This document shows positions 25,020 to 38,250 of a DNA stretch of 64,000 nt, in pieces (within the stretch, counting starts at the first letter, position 1; every line of letters begins with the position of its first letter). The notes beneath the pieces are model-generated. The model made no database searches. It was not told the origin of the DNA and worked only from the letters and a program-made list of their open reading frames with translations. The stretch covers positions 62,001 to 126,000 of the forward strand of contig VWZF01003334.1 in NCBI GenBank assembly GCA_013396755.1. The letters are read 5' to 3'. The position numbers and the translations under genes are program-made. Source of the stretch: Sclerurus mexicanus (taxonomy: Eukaryota; Chordata; Aves; Passeriformes; Furnariidae).

Positions 25020-25269
25020 AGCCACCAGCTAGCTGTGTGCACATCTGCATCTGCCACCAAACATTTTCAGCAGAGTCAGAGCTCTTGGTCTCAGGGATCA
25101 GCAGGACTAGGTCTCCTCTGAGGGTCAGAACAAGCCCAGAACCAGGGACAATCCCAGCTCGGACAGTGATGGTGTCCTCACCCACCAGGACACAGTTCCA
25201 GAGGTCTGAACCACCTCGTCAGAGCAAGGTGCTGGTAACGAGGTCCTTCAAGAGCCCACGGCAAGGCAA
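25020..25269. other. GC-richer unassigned block
   Basis: About 250 bp of higher GC than the flanks, with open frames on both strands (25001-25279 forward, 92 codons; 24952-25185 reverse, 77 codons). I recognise no protein family in either. It could be an exon-like relic or an unclassified repeat, since it runs directly into a CR1-like piece. Confidence 0.3.
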
Positions 25270-25351
25270 GACAAGGTGATGAGTCCTGCACCTGGGACCG
25301 CTCTGGGGAGACCCCACCTCCAGCCCTGGGGTCCCAGCACAGCAAGGACAG
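25270..25351 (+). mobile_element. Degraded CR1-like fragment
   Basis: 'gtcctgcacctggg', then 'gagaccccacctccagccct', then 'ggggtcccagcacagcaagg' follow the order of the avian CR1 segment after the reverse-transcriptase core ('cctgcacctggg', 'agaccccacctggagtactg', 'tggggtccccaacacaagaaggac'). Internal sequence is missing between the first two blocks, so the copy carries a deletion. It ends next to the ambiguous base at 25352. Confidence 0.5.
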
Positions 25352-25352
25352 N
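25352..25352. other. Single ambiguous base (N)
   Basis: The only N seen in the window. It lies at the edge of the CR1-like fragment and marks an unresolved base or join in the assembly. Confidence 0.95.
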
Positions 25353-27181
25353 TTATAATGCAAACCCAGTCCAAATTGGCAAGATAAAGCCAGAAGCAGG
25401 AGTGGAGAGGTAGCTTCCTACAGCATTCATCTAGAGACCTTCAACCAAGTCCCATGACTAAACAAACAAAACCAGGACTGCACTCATGGTGGGACCAGGA
25501 GTTTAAGTGGAGCTGCTGTGACAATGTGCAGCAGGAAGGTCGGTGAACCCTTTCAGTGTCCTCAGGGCATGGATGCTTGTGTTACAACAGTAGACAAATA
25601 TTTCTGTGAAACTGTGATACGAACATAAAGCAAGCCAGCAAAAATATACTTCTAAAAATTTGTCCCTCTATTCAAAGAGGACGAGATGTTCTGCTCCTAA
25701 GTTTGATGACAGATTGATAGTTTAGAACAACTTTAAAAAATGGTTAATTTGAAAATTGTATACGCAGCTAAAACCACATCAGTTTTGGGCTGTGCACCAC
25801 ACTCCCCAGTCAATCAGCATAGAAATGTCATGGAGCAGCAGACAGGGGCTGTCTGCGTTCAGTCTGACCTTCTAGTGATCGGTACTTTTTGTTCTATAAA
25901 ACTAAAATCAAGTGCAGCTTAATAGAATAGTCATTTGATGACACTTTACAACCATTTCTACAATTTGGATCTAAAAAGAAGTTTTTCTCATGCCTGTGAA
26001 CAGGCATTTCTGTTTCTTGAGATGACAGAACAATGGGCTGCACCCATTATCACTCTTTTTAGATGCACAGTAAGTTAATTTGTTATTAAATAAAACTTCA
26101 ATGCTCTCTCACAATATAACTATAAACTCTAAGAGTCACTGGGATTTGAATGAGAGAGATTCTCCTCCACATTGTCCTTCAAAGACAAAATTATCATGAC
26201 ATATTTCAAGCAAATGTGGATTGTCACATATGCTACTGCTGGCAGGTGATTGCAGCATTTGCAAACAAAGACATCAAAATCAAAGGAGCAAGGAGATGGA
26301 GAGGCATAATCTCTTAGCCATTATTGCGATATAGTATTGATATAGAATTATTGAAGGCATAGCTCAGAAGAGCAAAATTAAAGGATGCATATTGCCTTCA
26401 AGACTGCTTTGTATAAGAAACAAATCTGAAGAAAATTAAGAACAGCAGGTTTTGCTTCAATTTATAGCTCCTGGAAACAATCCTATGAACCAGGAGAGAT
26501 CTAAGGACATTAAGAGAAATCTATGCAGCTGAAGCCTGACCATCATGCGAAATAGCCCTGAAGCATTTATTTTATATTGGGTGGAAGGAACAATGCTGCA
26601 CCTTGCTGAAATGGATCTTAGTTTGTAAGGAGGCATTTGCATCTTGTAGAACATCATAATTCAACCAGATTGAACAGCAACACAAGACGTGAATCATTTC
26701 ACTGTCACTCTTGACTGAACTCATGGCTAAAAAGCAAAAGACAAAGTGCTGTTCTTGGAAAGAATCAGGACCTGAAAACCTCCTCTCAGAGACACCTGAA
26801 CAGAACTAGCAGAGATTTTGTCAAAGTAGTACTTATTTTTTTAATATTTTTTTTTTATTTGTTAACGAATCTGAACATCAGAATCATATCAGCTTTGGTG
26901 AAAAATTTCACAGATTCTAGAACAGGAATTCTGAAAAAAACAAGCAAAACCAGATCCTATTTAGGAGGTGCAAGCCCAGATTCATATTCTGTTTCCATGT
27001 AAGGACATAATGCCACATTGCAATGTCAAATTAGATCCACCAAATTACAGGGCAGCAGGAAATCAATTGAGTCTGCTCTAGCTTCTGTGAAATAATTTTA
27101 TCCAACTGACTACAAAGTCCTTCTCACAACTGTAGTAATTTCTATGCTTAGTTAGCTATCAGATACTCAGGTCTCTCTTGC

Positions 27182-27206
27182 AAAAAAAAAAAAAGAAAAA
27201 AAGAAA
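27182..27206. repeat. A-rich tract
   Basis: Thirteen A, G, seven A, G, then AAA. Simple repeat; no SINE body precedes it. Confidence 0.8.
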
Positions 27207-27647
27207 TTCAAAAACATTTCAGTTTCTTCTGACACAGAGCTAAATCAACAGCCCGGGCTTGGGACTAACCTGGAGGCAGCACAGCACACCCTTTCTCTGG
27301 GTGATGTTGGGGAGCAGCTCCCAGGCCCCTTTCCTGGGAGGCAGAAATCAGGACTGATCCCTTTCCTGTTGGAGACACTTTAAAACTGAAGCTCTAAGTG
27401 CCTGGACACTCTCTGAACTACTGCTCCAGGTTAGGCATCTTCTTTTCCAAGTTAATTTTTGGACACCCAGTGTGTGAAAAACTGTCATCCCTTTCCCTGA
27501 ATGGACAAAAACAACTAGACATTTTAATTTCCAAAGGGGTTCTACCTTGCAGGCATCATATAACTCTGAGGTGATTTGGCATATTTCTTCTGCTATCAGA
27601 ATATTGATATGGTGTGTGTGGGGAAAATGTCATTGCTGTCTTGTTTG

Positions 27648-27680
27648 TTAATTTAATGAATTAATGAATTAATATATTAA
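27648..27680. repeat. AATTAATG-type low-complexity repeat
   Basis: Repeated 'aatgaatt' units followed by 'aatatattaa'. Short imperfect tandem A/T repeat. Confidence 0.6.
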
Positions 27681-30600
27681 CTGTTTAGCAATTTTTCTAA
27701 TGAGTTGTCACAGCTGGTGCAATTTTAAACAAAGTCTGTTTGAATAAACATTTTTATTGTTTTGGAGACAGAGTAAATCAGGTTGTAGAAACTGCTCTGT
27801 CCAGGATATTAAGGAGATATCTCCTGTTCTCTAGTCATCCAGCACTGGTGTGTCTCTAGGAGTACTCACAAGACCAGTTGTGGTTGTTTCCAAAAGAAAC
27901 ACTGAGTTTTTATGGTATTTCTAAGCCATTTCTAAGCAAGTGATGACTTTAACCATTCTATTTCTCCCGAAGTAAGGATAGGTCCATTCTCTTCAAACAA
28001 ACAACATCTGGAATTTTCTCCCCTCCACCTTGAAATAGGTCTGCCCAAACAAATTTCACCTTAATTCAATAAAGAAGCCACATATACCAATAATTTATGA
28101 GAAAAGAATAAACCCCATAACACTACTGTTTTTTGTATTTTCTTACAGCAAATCACAGCAAAAAGTCCATGGATTCATATGTTACAGCAGGTTAGCACTC
28201 CATCAGTTATGTGTGACTCCTTCTGCTTGTCCATTTGACATCCCTTCATCCCTTTGACAGGACCAGAATACAATTATCTGAAATATTATAAGCACACTGT
28301 GTCCCTCTCCACTTTTGAATTGGCGTTTGTTATGAATTCTCCTACCTCCTGGTGGTTTTCTTTATTTCCCTCATTACTATGCTTTTGTGTTGCCACATCT
28401 AATGAAAGCAATTTGTATTTGTCTCTTAGAAATGCTTTGGAAATTTCACAGCTTTTGCCAGTATAGGAAAACCACTTCCTACCCAACTTTATACATTTAT
28501 CCCTTTCAGATCCCTTTTTTCCCATCTAGTTTTGAAACTGGCATGTTTTGCTTAAAGCATTGACATGGCCTTGTCAAACATGATGACCAAGACTGCTTTG
28601 CCCTCTTTCATTGCCAGTTGCTGCAGTTGGTTGAATTTTGTACTTTTACTGAATGCCTGGCCTAGAGTCCAAAAACCCACTGTTATCCCTCCCCTGAGTG
28701 GAATAGAGTTAATTACCAGTCCTGCAGAATAACAGGAAACCCACAGAATTTCTTACAATAAGAAATCATAATAATTTTACCATGTGCGGAAGTTTTTTGA
28801 GCCACAGCAGTCCAAAAGGCAGGATTTCTGATGTAAGTCCACCAGGTATTCACAGTTTTTATTTAATTAAGAACTGTAAAAGCCTTTACTCCACTGGCTC
28901 TGGGCAAGAGAAAATCTAAATTACCTGTGTTTTGAAAACACAGAAAGATCAAATGAATTTCAGGTTGTCATGGAAGCAGCTTGTTGTGCCAATAGCAAAC
29001 CTCTGTAGTTGCAGATAATTAACCTTAATTACTCTGACATACTGTTACTGAAAATATTTGGTTACCTATGATGCTTGCAGTGCATAAGATTGACAATTGG
29101 GCTCACTTTGTGGTTTGATAGCTAAACATATTTCACTGGTAGACTTGACACAGAAATTTGATAGTATGATAGCATTTAGCAGCCATGCTCTGTCTAACAA
29201 TCCACCTTCTGACATCCCTGCATCTGAACACACTGAGTTCTACATGTTGAGGCAAATTATTCAGGGGAAGAAAAAAAAAGTGGTAGTTTCATTTATTATT
29301 CTTGAGATATTTTGCCAACAAATATACACTACGCATCACCTAATTCTTCTTCTTTACTAGCCTGGCAGAATGAGGAGGAAAACAAGTTTTCCAAGTTCCA
29401 AATACCAACATGAAAAGCCTGGCAATGAACCCCCTTTTTTTACTTCAATATGAAAAAAATAAGTTTTACATTTAGAGAATAGTGGGATAGTGACACAGGA
29501 ACAACAAAAGTCACACAGCTCCTGGCTAAGACCAACAGCTTTCCCACTGCCATTCTGAAGATCTAATTCTTTTCTTTTCCTCTTTTCCCTCTTCGAATAA
29601 TATTCCATTTCAAAGGCTGGCATGTCAGTCTAAACCCCAAATTTTTATGGCTTCTGCAGAATTGAAACACAACTTTTATGTGAAATAAAGAGGTTTTGGA
29701 GAATAAAGTTAAAATTACATTTTTATACCTTAATTTCTTTCTCTTTTTTTGTGATAGGTGGGATGCAGTAATAAGAGTTTGGGATTCAGGTCACATTCCT
29801 GATACTGAGTTTAGACAAAAGATGGAGCCCCTTCTGATGTTAGTGGGGTATTTCAGGTGTTTGGTCTCTGTTTATGTTTTCCTCTGCTTTCTATAGAGTT
29901 CTGAGGAGTGACAGAGATTGTGCTTTGTGCTGCATTCTGTAATTTGACCTGAGGTTATTACCCCTCGGGTCACCCTCCCCTCTCCACCTGAGAACTCTTA
30001 TTAAAACTTTTTGTGTTTTTCTGCGAAATAACCAGTTTCTGAGCCCTTCCTGGTGGGGGCCAAGATAACTCATTCCTTCTCATGGCCACAATGCAATTGT
30101 CAATTGTAACATACAGGCCTCCGAAATGCCAAAACTAATCTACAACTTTAATTGTAATGAGAGGAGGATCAGCCTTGTCTTAGAGTTCCTATCCATCTTT
30201 TCATGCATTTCAGCACACTCCTCAGATAGTTCTTACGAATTTGTAAAGAATATGGTAGGTCTCAGAAATGGATTAAATCAAGACTTTCTTTTAAAAGCTG
30301 CATTATTAATTATTAATATGTTATTGGTTGAAGGACATTATGGCAACCCCTAGTTAAAGGTTTCAAGTCCTGAAATCAAATCAGAATATGGAAAGAGTAT
30401 TAAAATTATTCTAGTAAAAGCCTTGTCTAGAGCAGAAAACGTATCTGCTACTTACTATTTGCATCAAAATGAACAGAGCTGACAGCTGGCTTCTGTTTAG
30501 ATAAACATGTTGAAAATAAACCATATTTGCAACTGTGTTCTGGGATAAATATTGGTTATGACTTGTCTTTCCCTCTGCTTGCAGTGAAATTACTTTCAGT

Positions 30601-30694
30601 GTTGGCTGTGATGTTATTTTCCAACCTAGGCAAAATTCAGCAAGATAAATGCTAAATAATGGTGAAAAAAACCCAAACCCAGTGACTGGACATA

Positions 30695-30931
30695 AGTGAA
30701 AACACCAGAAGTTCCCCCTCAGGGTGAGGAAGAACTTCTTTCCATGGAGGGTGGTAGAGTACTGGAACTGCTGCGCAGGGAGGGTGTGGAGTCTCCCTGT
30801 CTGGACACATCCCAAACCCACCTGGATACGTTCCTGTGTCACCTGCTCCAGGTGACCCTGCCTTGGCAGGGGGTTGGACTGGATGCTCTCCAGAGAACCC
30901 TTCCAACCCCAGGTATTCTGTGATCCCATGA
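30695..30931 (+). mobile_element. CR1 LINE, 5'-truncated 3' end
   Basis: Clear CR1 3' region in the sense orientation: 'aggaagaacttctttcca', 'ggtggtagagtactggaact', 'tggagtctccctgtctgg', 'aaacccacctggatac', 'caggtgaccctgccttggca', 'gggttggactggatg', and the terminal 'attctgtgatcccatga'. About 237 bp. The open frames crossing it (175 and 96 codons, reverse) are antisense and not genes. Confidence 0.9.
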
Positions 30932-32377
30932 AGTGCATTCAAGAAACTACACTACAACAGAATTCATGCTGTTTTCATTTTGACCTCTGATACTTCCATG
31001 GGGGGGGTAACACACAGTGTCGTAGCCAACCACTTCTGTGGTTCCACCAAGTGTTTTATAGGAGGAAAGATCATTATCACTTTAGGGTCAATAGGACCAA
31101 GTCTTTTACTCCATTGTTCACATATTTCTTCCACAAAAACAAATGGACTTAAACTGGCTGTAGAATTTGACCCTTATTTAGGTCTTCTCCTTCCTGGTTC
31201 CCCTAATTCCCAATACTCTAATCCACAGGACAGCTTTTCAAGGTATATTTGCAGTGATGATCTACAATTTCATACTATTTACAGAAAGGAAAAACTGAAT
31301 ATTTTTAAACTCTGAAGACTAAGTTCTGACATAAACAAAGATGTCTCAGTTTGTGGCATAAATTATTCCATAGTACCAGAGTATCTTAAAGTAGATGTCA
31401 CCTTGAAATGAAAGACAGCTATAACCCAGAATAGCTGATAAACCTTTAAAATGGAATCATTACTTGAAAGGAAAGCCCCCTAAGCCAGAATGGCTCAGAA
31501 ATTGTTTTTGATATTTGGCAGAGAGTGTAGCATCTTTGGGACAAGAAACTTTGTTGTTGTCTGTTGTTGAAGTGTAGCGGGGAAGAGCAGCTTTTGGAAT
31601 GCCATAAAATAGTGTGGTAATTGAATCCTGAAGCAAGTAGTAGTGATGCAGATAAAATTACTTGTGCTGGGTATGGCACTGCCCATTTTTGTTTGTTTCA
31701 TGAGTATCCATATGAACACAATTTGTTGTCACAAACATTCTCAATAAATTTTGAGGAATGCTAAGAGAGTATTCATAAGAATCAATCTCCTAGTTCTAAC
31801 AAATTGAATGGATTCAGAATGAATTCAGAATGTTCATTCAGCACAGACCTCCTTGAGACCAAACAATGCCATGTGACATATGCATCCAACTAAAACTGGA
31901 TAGCAAAGATTAAATTTTAATTTTAAACAGGGAACAGCTATCTAAGCCATTTATAGATGTGGCTTTACAGTCCAACCAAGCAACAAAAGAATTGAAGAGC
32001 ATTCAAAATTTCTCTTGGATGTACCACAAATATTGAGAAAGAGGAAACTATGTCAATAGCGATTGTTCACAAAGGAGTAATATAATACTTTACAGCAAGG
32101 TGTTGATTCAGACAAATAGGAGAATTTAAGGCTGAGAAAAAAGTAGAGTTATGCAGAGTGATGCAAAAAAATCCTGTCTTCCAGCAGTCTTGTGTCTCAT
32201 GGTTGAATTCCTTGGTGTTTAAAGAGGGAAAGGCTCATAATGCACCCCTTCCCTCAGAAAGGTTTTTCCTAACCATTGGTAGGAAACGTGGTGCAAGATT
32301 CCTATGGCTTAGACTGCTGCTTCATGGCTATGCTCAGCTCATGGTTCCTTACCTGAATTAAAAGGGCACTGGAAAAC
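30932..32377. other. Gene-free stretch
   Basis: Unique A/T-rich sequence with an 8-base G run at 31000-31007. Nothing else is recognisable; the 111-codon open frame 30980-31315 has no family signature. Confidence 0.4.
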
Positions 32378-32552
32378 ATAGAATCAAAGAATCATGGAAT
32401 GGACTGGGTTGCAAGAGACCTTAATGACCATCTCATTACATCCCCCTGTCACGGGCAGGGACACTTTCCACTAGCCCAGGTCACTCAGAGCCCCATCCAA
32501 CCTGGCCTTGGACACTCCCAGGGATGGGGCAGCCACAGCTTCTCTGGGCAAG
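32378..32552 (-). mobile_element. CR1 LINE, 5'-truncated 3' end
   Basis: In reverse orientation this is the CR1 3' part, with its terminus at about 32378 ('catagaatcaaagaatcatg' on the forward strand) and its truncation at about 32552, just after 'cacagcttctctgggcaa'. The core at 32474-32549 matches the copy at 5.9 kb almost base for base. Its 5' end faces that of the next CR1 fragment. Confidence 0.9.
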
Positions 32553-32679
32553 CACTGGATAAAAACACACATTTTTGAAGGTGGACTTGGGTGCACCACT
32601 GAACAGAGCACAGCATAGGGGTGACCCTGTTTAGATGACATCCCTGTCGGGGATGTTTAGGGCCCAGACAGACTTCAGC
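32553..32679. other. Spacer between two head-to-head CR1 fragments
   Basis: About 125 bp with no confident assignment. Part of it ('gaacagagcacagc', 'agacttcagctg') may be a degraded upstream portion of the CR1 that follows. Confidence 0.4.
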
Positions 32680-32799
32680 TGCTTTCAGGCACATGGTGGG
32701 ACCCTTGGGGTGTCCTGTGCAGGGCCATGAGCTGGATTCAGTGGTCCTGATGGGTCCCTTCCAACTCAGGACATTCTATGACTCTGTAATCCTGTGATT
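32680..32799 (+). mobile_element. CR1 LINE 3'-end fragment
   Basis: Sense CR1 tail: 'gctttcaggcacatggt', 'ttggggtgtcctgtgcaggg', 'gagctggattcagtggtcct', 'gggtcccttccaactcagg', 'acattctatgactctgta'. It resembles the fragment at 38.1 kb in its last 100 bp. Its left limit is uncertain. Confidence 0.85.
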
Positions 32800-35700
32800 T
32801 CCTTGACACAGTTCTCGTTTGTGCTGACTTACAGTCATCCACAAACCCTCCATATGTTAGTTAAATTTCTTTTTGAGAAGGACAACTCATTCTAAGAAAG
32901 AGCTGAGGTAAGGCATTAAAAAATGTGTGTTTCAAACAGGTAAATTTATGGATCTGAACTCTGAGTTGGCATCACCACAAGCCTGGGAATGAGATATTAC
33001 TGCTCTTGGGAGAAACTGTGTTGATTTTATGTTGAGCATTTCTAAGCATTAATGTTCCAGGCAGGAGAGTCTTTCATAGTTATTCATTAGGTTGGTTGCT
33101 TCTTGGGAGGGCAATTAATCCCTCCCTCACCTCTGCATTCCCTCTCTTCCTCCCGGCCTCCTATGGAGCTGTCTCCAGCCAGCCAGGATGCTCTGCCTGG
33201 GTGTTACCAGACGAAAACTCAGAGAATTCATCCACATACTTTCCTGTAAGTGCAGAGAAGAGCAGGCATGATGGAATGGTTGCAGGAATACAGCTCCAGA
33301 GAGGGAGAGGATTGCTGCAGCAGTGTTGCTCATGGGGGTGGTTTAGTGGCATGTTTTCTACCACCTACCAGAGTCATGCCGAGTATCCTGTTGGATAGGT
33401 TCCATCTTCTTTAATATGTCCTTCCATAACAAATTTATAAGGCCACCAGAGGCCTGCTAGATGGAAACAAATCTCAAATCATTATGATGCTACATCTATT
33501 TGCTCTTCATAATGGAAATAAATCAAAAGCAGGCTTTTAGCAAAAACCCCATGGCTGGAATAACCACTGCTGGGTTCCTGAAGATGCCAATGCCCCAATG
33601 TCTTTAGCATTTCAGTGTATGTTTTGGCCACTGGAGGCTCAGTTTTTCAATTAGGGATCAAAGAACCAGCTTCGGGTAAATTTCCCAACCTAGACAATGA
33701 AATTCTTGTTCTTCATGAAAAATTCTATTTATTTAAGCTTTAAATTTGTGTTCATATTTACTTTTAAAGAGCGCACTGGTGCTGGAACTAGACTGTATCA
33801 TGTTTAAGAAAAAGAATTATGGGAATCTGATTGAAAACAGAGCAAGAGACTCACATGAAGATGCTGACAATTATGTATCCATAGGACAAGTGGCCTCAAG
33901 GAGAGGGGAAGTTCAACTCAGCTGGAAATGAGGGCTCTTTTGCTTTTCTGCTGTCTTGTTGGCTGGGCTAAGGAAATGCATTCCTTGACCTACCCCAATC
34001 CCTGTTTCCTTACAGCCTATAGGGAATGCTTTGTACTGCTGTCATTGGCAAATAGAGAAAAAAGGGGAGCATCTGGGGGTTTTTCAGCAGACAATGGGGC
34101 ATCAGGAAGAGCCATCCTATCAGTTGGAAAGGTAAGCATATTCAAAAATCCACACTGGAACAGCTCTTCAGCCTCATATGCTGCATTCAGGAATAGAAAG
34201 GTTTCACTGCAGTTTATGTAGTTCCTGGTGAAGCAAACCGGGTTTTAGTTACCTCTAAATACAGGCCTCCTCCCTTCAGAGGAATGTTAATAGTGCAGTA
34301 TGAACCTTAAACCATCTTACCTGTTTTTTTCACATTTTCAGTATGACCCTTCCAGTTTACTGAGACACCTCTGGTCCCCCTCCAAGGCTTTACCAATCTG
34401 GTTGAACCAACCAACTAACTTTTTGTGTAAAATTTTTTTTCCAGTCATTTTCCAGGAAGAGCTGGAAAGCTGCAATGCCAAGGTAACACTGGTCAAAAGT
34501 GGAAGAGACAGAGGATAATTTATTTATGGTTATTATGAGAGTCCCTGTGATATCAGTGTGTGCAATACAGCAGAATTAGGTAAGAGTATTTTCCCTTCTA
34601 CTTTAAACTCAAGAAATCTGAGTATGAAGATGCTTACCAGAACCAAGTAAAAACCACAAATAATTGTGTGTAAGATTATTAAAGCCCATTAACCCTTTCC
34701 TATCTTCAAATACTCTGCTTAAAATCCTTTGCTCAGCTTTGGTAGCAAGTACTGTGAGACACCATTTACATAGGATTTCAAGCCCTGCTTTGAAGCAATT
34801 ACCAGTATTTCAAACATCTGAACATATAAAGTCTAATTCTCATTTGTAGGCACTCAAGAATTCCAGGTTCTTTACATACTTTCCACTTTCCATGTGAAAA
34901 AGTTCCAGGATCCATATGAAATAAATAGAGATTGTTGCCGTGGAGAAGTCAGTGGTGGGTAACTAGAAGTAGATGGTTACTCTGTGTTTAATAGCTGGCA
35001 CCAGAAGGAAATATCTGATTATCTGCATCACTGATTGCATGTTGCCTAACTGCTAAAGTTAATGAGACAGACAGGTTAATGTGCACCTTGCTGCACTTTG
35101 AGAAACAAGAGCCCTGTGAAGAGATGCTAAGGAGACTGGAATATTGAAGATGCTAAAACATAAGGAATGTTGCAGTTTGGACTATACAAACAAGCTTCCT
35201 TTCAATGCAGATTTTTTTCAAAGGGGTAGAAACTGCTGAAGTTTTTTATTATTTAGCATAGAATACTGAATAATACTTTTTTTAGGACACTGAAAAAATT
35301 GTGCCTTTAAAACCTGTCTGCTAGATAGCAGCAGAATACTCAGTATATCTGTTATATCTGTAGAGTACACTACCTCAGTTACTAGGCAATTCCTTTCTCT
35401 ACTTACAGTGTCCTCTTGCTTCCCAAGTCATCCTAATTTTGCTCAGCTTTTCCAGAATGGCAGATCATTTGCTAGGAAAAAAAAAAAAAAAGATAAAATT
35501 CTATACTATATTGAAGGATAATCAGCTTCCATAGTGTGAATTTAAAGTCAAAACTGACCAAGGTCAAAGAAGAGTTTTCATTGCATTTGAGTGCAATTCC
35601 CTGCAAAAAGCTGACGCCCCTGGACTCATGGCAAGCAGGAATGTGCAGTCAATGAGGACAGGAAAGTGAACATTAAATGGACACTTAGTTTCTGTAGTAG

Positions 35701-37921
35701 TTTGCATTTTCTTGGTATATTCTGCCTGAGTTTTTTCAAAGTTTTCTACAGGGTTTAAATTTGAATTATTCAATCACGTTTTTGGAATTTGCAAGTTTTA
35801 TTCATATAGGATGTACTCTGATGAATTATCAGATACTGACCACTTTATCCTCTCTTGTTCTCTTTTCCTAAATACAAATCTAAGTAATTTATTTAGATAT
35901 AATTCTAATTTTCATTATACTCTCTTGATTCTTGAGATTTTAAATCCTACAGCTTTTAGTGAAACTTAATATTCTTCATTGCTATAAATCACTACTCAGT
36001 TGAGTAAAATGAGTATATTCTGTGCAATAATTGCTAGATGGCTTTTTTTATAATTAAACAGTAAGTCTAATTTAATCAGAAGAAGCCCAAAGGAAACAGA
36101 TATACTTTCTGAGGGCTAAATAATTTAAGAATAAGTTCAGTCTTGGGTCATTTTCTACTCATGGTCCTGATTTAAACACATAAACTTTCTGATTGTGAAC
36201 AGCTTTATAGGACTTGCTGTAGAGCTGTTTTTTAACCCTCCCTCTTATTCATGTGACTATCATTTAGGTGTCTTGGAATGACATAATCTAGGCATTTTGG
36301 AAATAAGGAAGAAAAGATGAGAAAAGCAAGGAAATGCCCAACATATTCTTAAAAAAAGGAGCTAGTGGCAAATGTAACATTAGATGCAAGATGCAAACAC
36401 TACAACTGTTTGCTTTGCTCTTTAACAATTTTAACAGAAGGCTGATAGACAAACAAGCAAACTACAAGGCAGAAAACATGTTCTATACACTTAAAATCCA
36501 CAGCTCTGTTCCTCAGGTATGACAAATCTCTATTACCTCTGTTAACAAAGCCTAAGAGACTGGAGAACCGCTGTTATTTATTCAGAATCTCATGGATTTG
36601 ATATGTGGTTTCCATCACTTCTCCTATCCCTCCTTTTGACAGGATAGAGAATTAAAACAGAAAGGATTGAAAGACCAGGTTCACTGAAAATTTACAGTTT
36701 AATGCTGGAGTCCAACTAATTATGAGACAAAGCTTCAATTTCTTTAAGCAACAACAACAAAAAAATAATTATAAAATAAAACTAAAGTACTAGCATTAAT
36801 ATTAAAGAGCTAGGAGATGCAGTTCACAATATACTACCTCAGTGTGTTTATTAGTGGTAACAATAGTGTAAGTAGTGGCAATATTTTGATTATGTGATCT
36901 AAAAAGGGGCTGCCCAGTATGGGAATACCTTCTGCAACATTCTGTACAAGCAGGGAAGGACACAATAACACATGGCCTCATGTACTTACACTACCCAACA
37001 AAAATTATTTTGATGCCTTGTTTTCTTCTGAAAACGTGCTGCTGAATGCAAGTGGCTGATTTGTGCTGGCTCTTTAAACTGAGGCTTGAATTTCCAAGGC
37101 AGTAGAATTCTAAGCCTAATAAATTATGAATCCAGATCCTACATGTTTTCTCAGTATAATGTGTTGAGAAAGCAGTAAAATAGATTTTCGGCATAGAAAT
37201 TAAGTGATCATCTTGCTAGGTTTTGAATGTTAGTTTTGTATCATAGGTGTAAATAAATTGGTCCTTAGTGCTCATATTTTTGACTTGTGGCTGAATGTGG
37301 TGAGCACACATGGTGCCTGATCTTATGATGACTTTAGGTCCTGCAGCCATGAGAGATTTTTTTGTGATTACTGAGGTCCCAGTCCTGTTCCCCTCCCCTG
37401 TTATTTGAAGGTATCAATACTAAAGGTCAGAGAGTCAAAAGACAAGTCAAAAAATGCTAAAATATTTTTTTAATCTCATGATTCATGACTCTATCCTGTG
37501 ATTCTGGGAGGATGGACTTCTGATTTTTCGGGCCTTTAGATTTAGCCATACCAAGAATAAGAGTGTCTGTATGCTGCCATATGGAACAACATGTTGGGAT
37601 GGGATGCTGCATTTTTCTGCAGGCTGGAACTTATGCTGTTAAAATGCCACAGATGCCTGAAGGGAATCTGCACCTCTTGATCAATGCCTAGAGATAGCTA
37701 ATTATGAGAAAGCAAGCAAGCATGTATGTGTAATTAGAGTGGTGCATGCTGAAGCAAGTGGGTGCATAGACTATGAAAGTGAAATCCATTGGGCACCTAA
37801 TTTCTCTTAAGAATATGCCTGGAGGAACAGCAGAGGTAACTGTGTCATTTGACTAAATAAATATGAGAAGACATTATAATCTGGAAAGAGAGGATGGTTT
37901 TTTCGCTGTTATTCTGTGGCT
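32800..37921. other. Gene-free stretch of about 5 kb
   Basis: Unique A/T-rich sequence with a 15-base A run at 35477-35491. No repeat family, exon or RNA gene could be recognised. The open frames (at most 100 codons) are scattered over both strands without signatures. Confidence 0.4.
35477..35491. repeat. Poly-A run (15)
   Basis: Fifteen consecutive A. The preceding sequence has no recognisable retroposed body. Confidence 0.85.
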
Positions 37922-38250
37922 TGCAAGTCTACAACTTCCTCATGAGAGGAAGAGGAGCAGCAGACAATGATCTCCCCTCTGTGGTGACCAGTGACAGACC
38001 CAAGGGAATGGCCTGATGTTGTGTCAGGGGAAGTTTAGGTTGGATATTGGGAAAAGGTTCTTCCCCCAGAGGGTGGCTGGGCACTGAACAGGCAGTGGTC
38101 ACAACACTAAGGCTGACAGAGCTCAAGAAGTGTTTGGACAACACTCTCAGTCCCATGGTGGCTTTGTTGGGGTGTCCTGTGCAGGGCCAGGAGCTGGACT
38201 TGATGATCCTTGTGCGTCCCTTCCAACTTGGCATATTCTGTGATTCTGTA
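37922..38250 (+). mobile_element. CR1 LINE, 5'-truncated 3' end
   Basis: One of the longer CR1 tails here. In order: 'gtctacaacttcctcatgag', 'ggggaagtttaggttggat', 'attgggaaaaggttcttccc', 'gagggtggctgggcactga', 'caagaagtgtttggacaaca', 'tggggtgtcctgtgcagggc', 'gagctggacttgatgatcct', and the terminal 'atattctgtgattctgta'. It has no intact coding content. Confidence 0.92.

Larger units (their letters stand above)
25353..30694. other. Gene-free stretch of about 5.3 kb
   Basis: A/T-rich unique sequence with an A-rich tract (27182-27206) and an AATTAATG-like low-complexity run (27648-27680). No CR1, LTR or coding exon is recognisable. A weak MIR-like pattern near 29755-29800 is too short to call. 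Confidence 0.4.

Noticed and set aside
30411..30938. 175-codon reverse open frame
   Set aside because: Its N-terminal half is antisense CR1 and the remainder has no recognisable domain.
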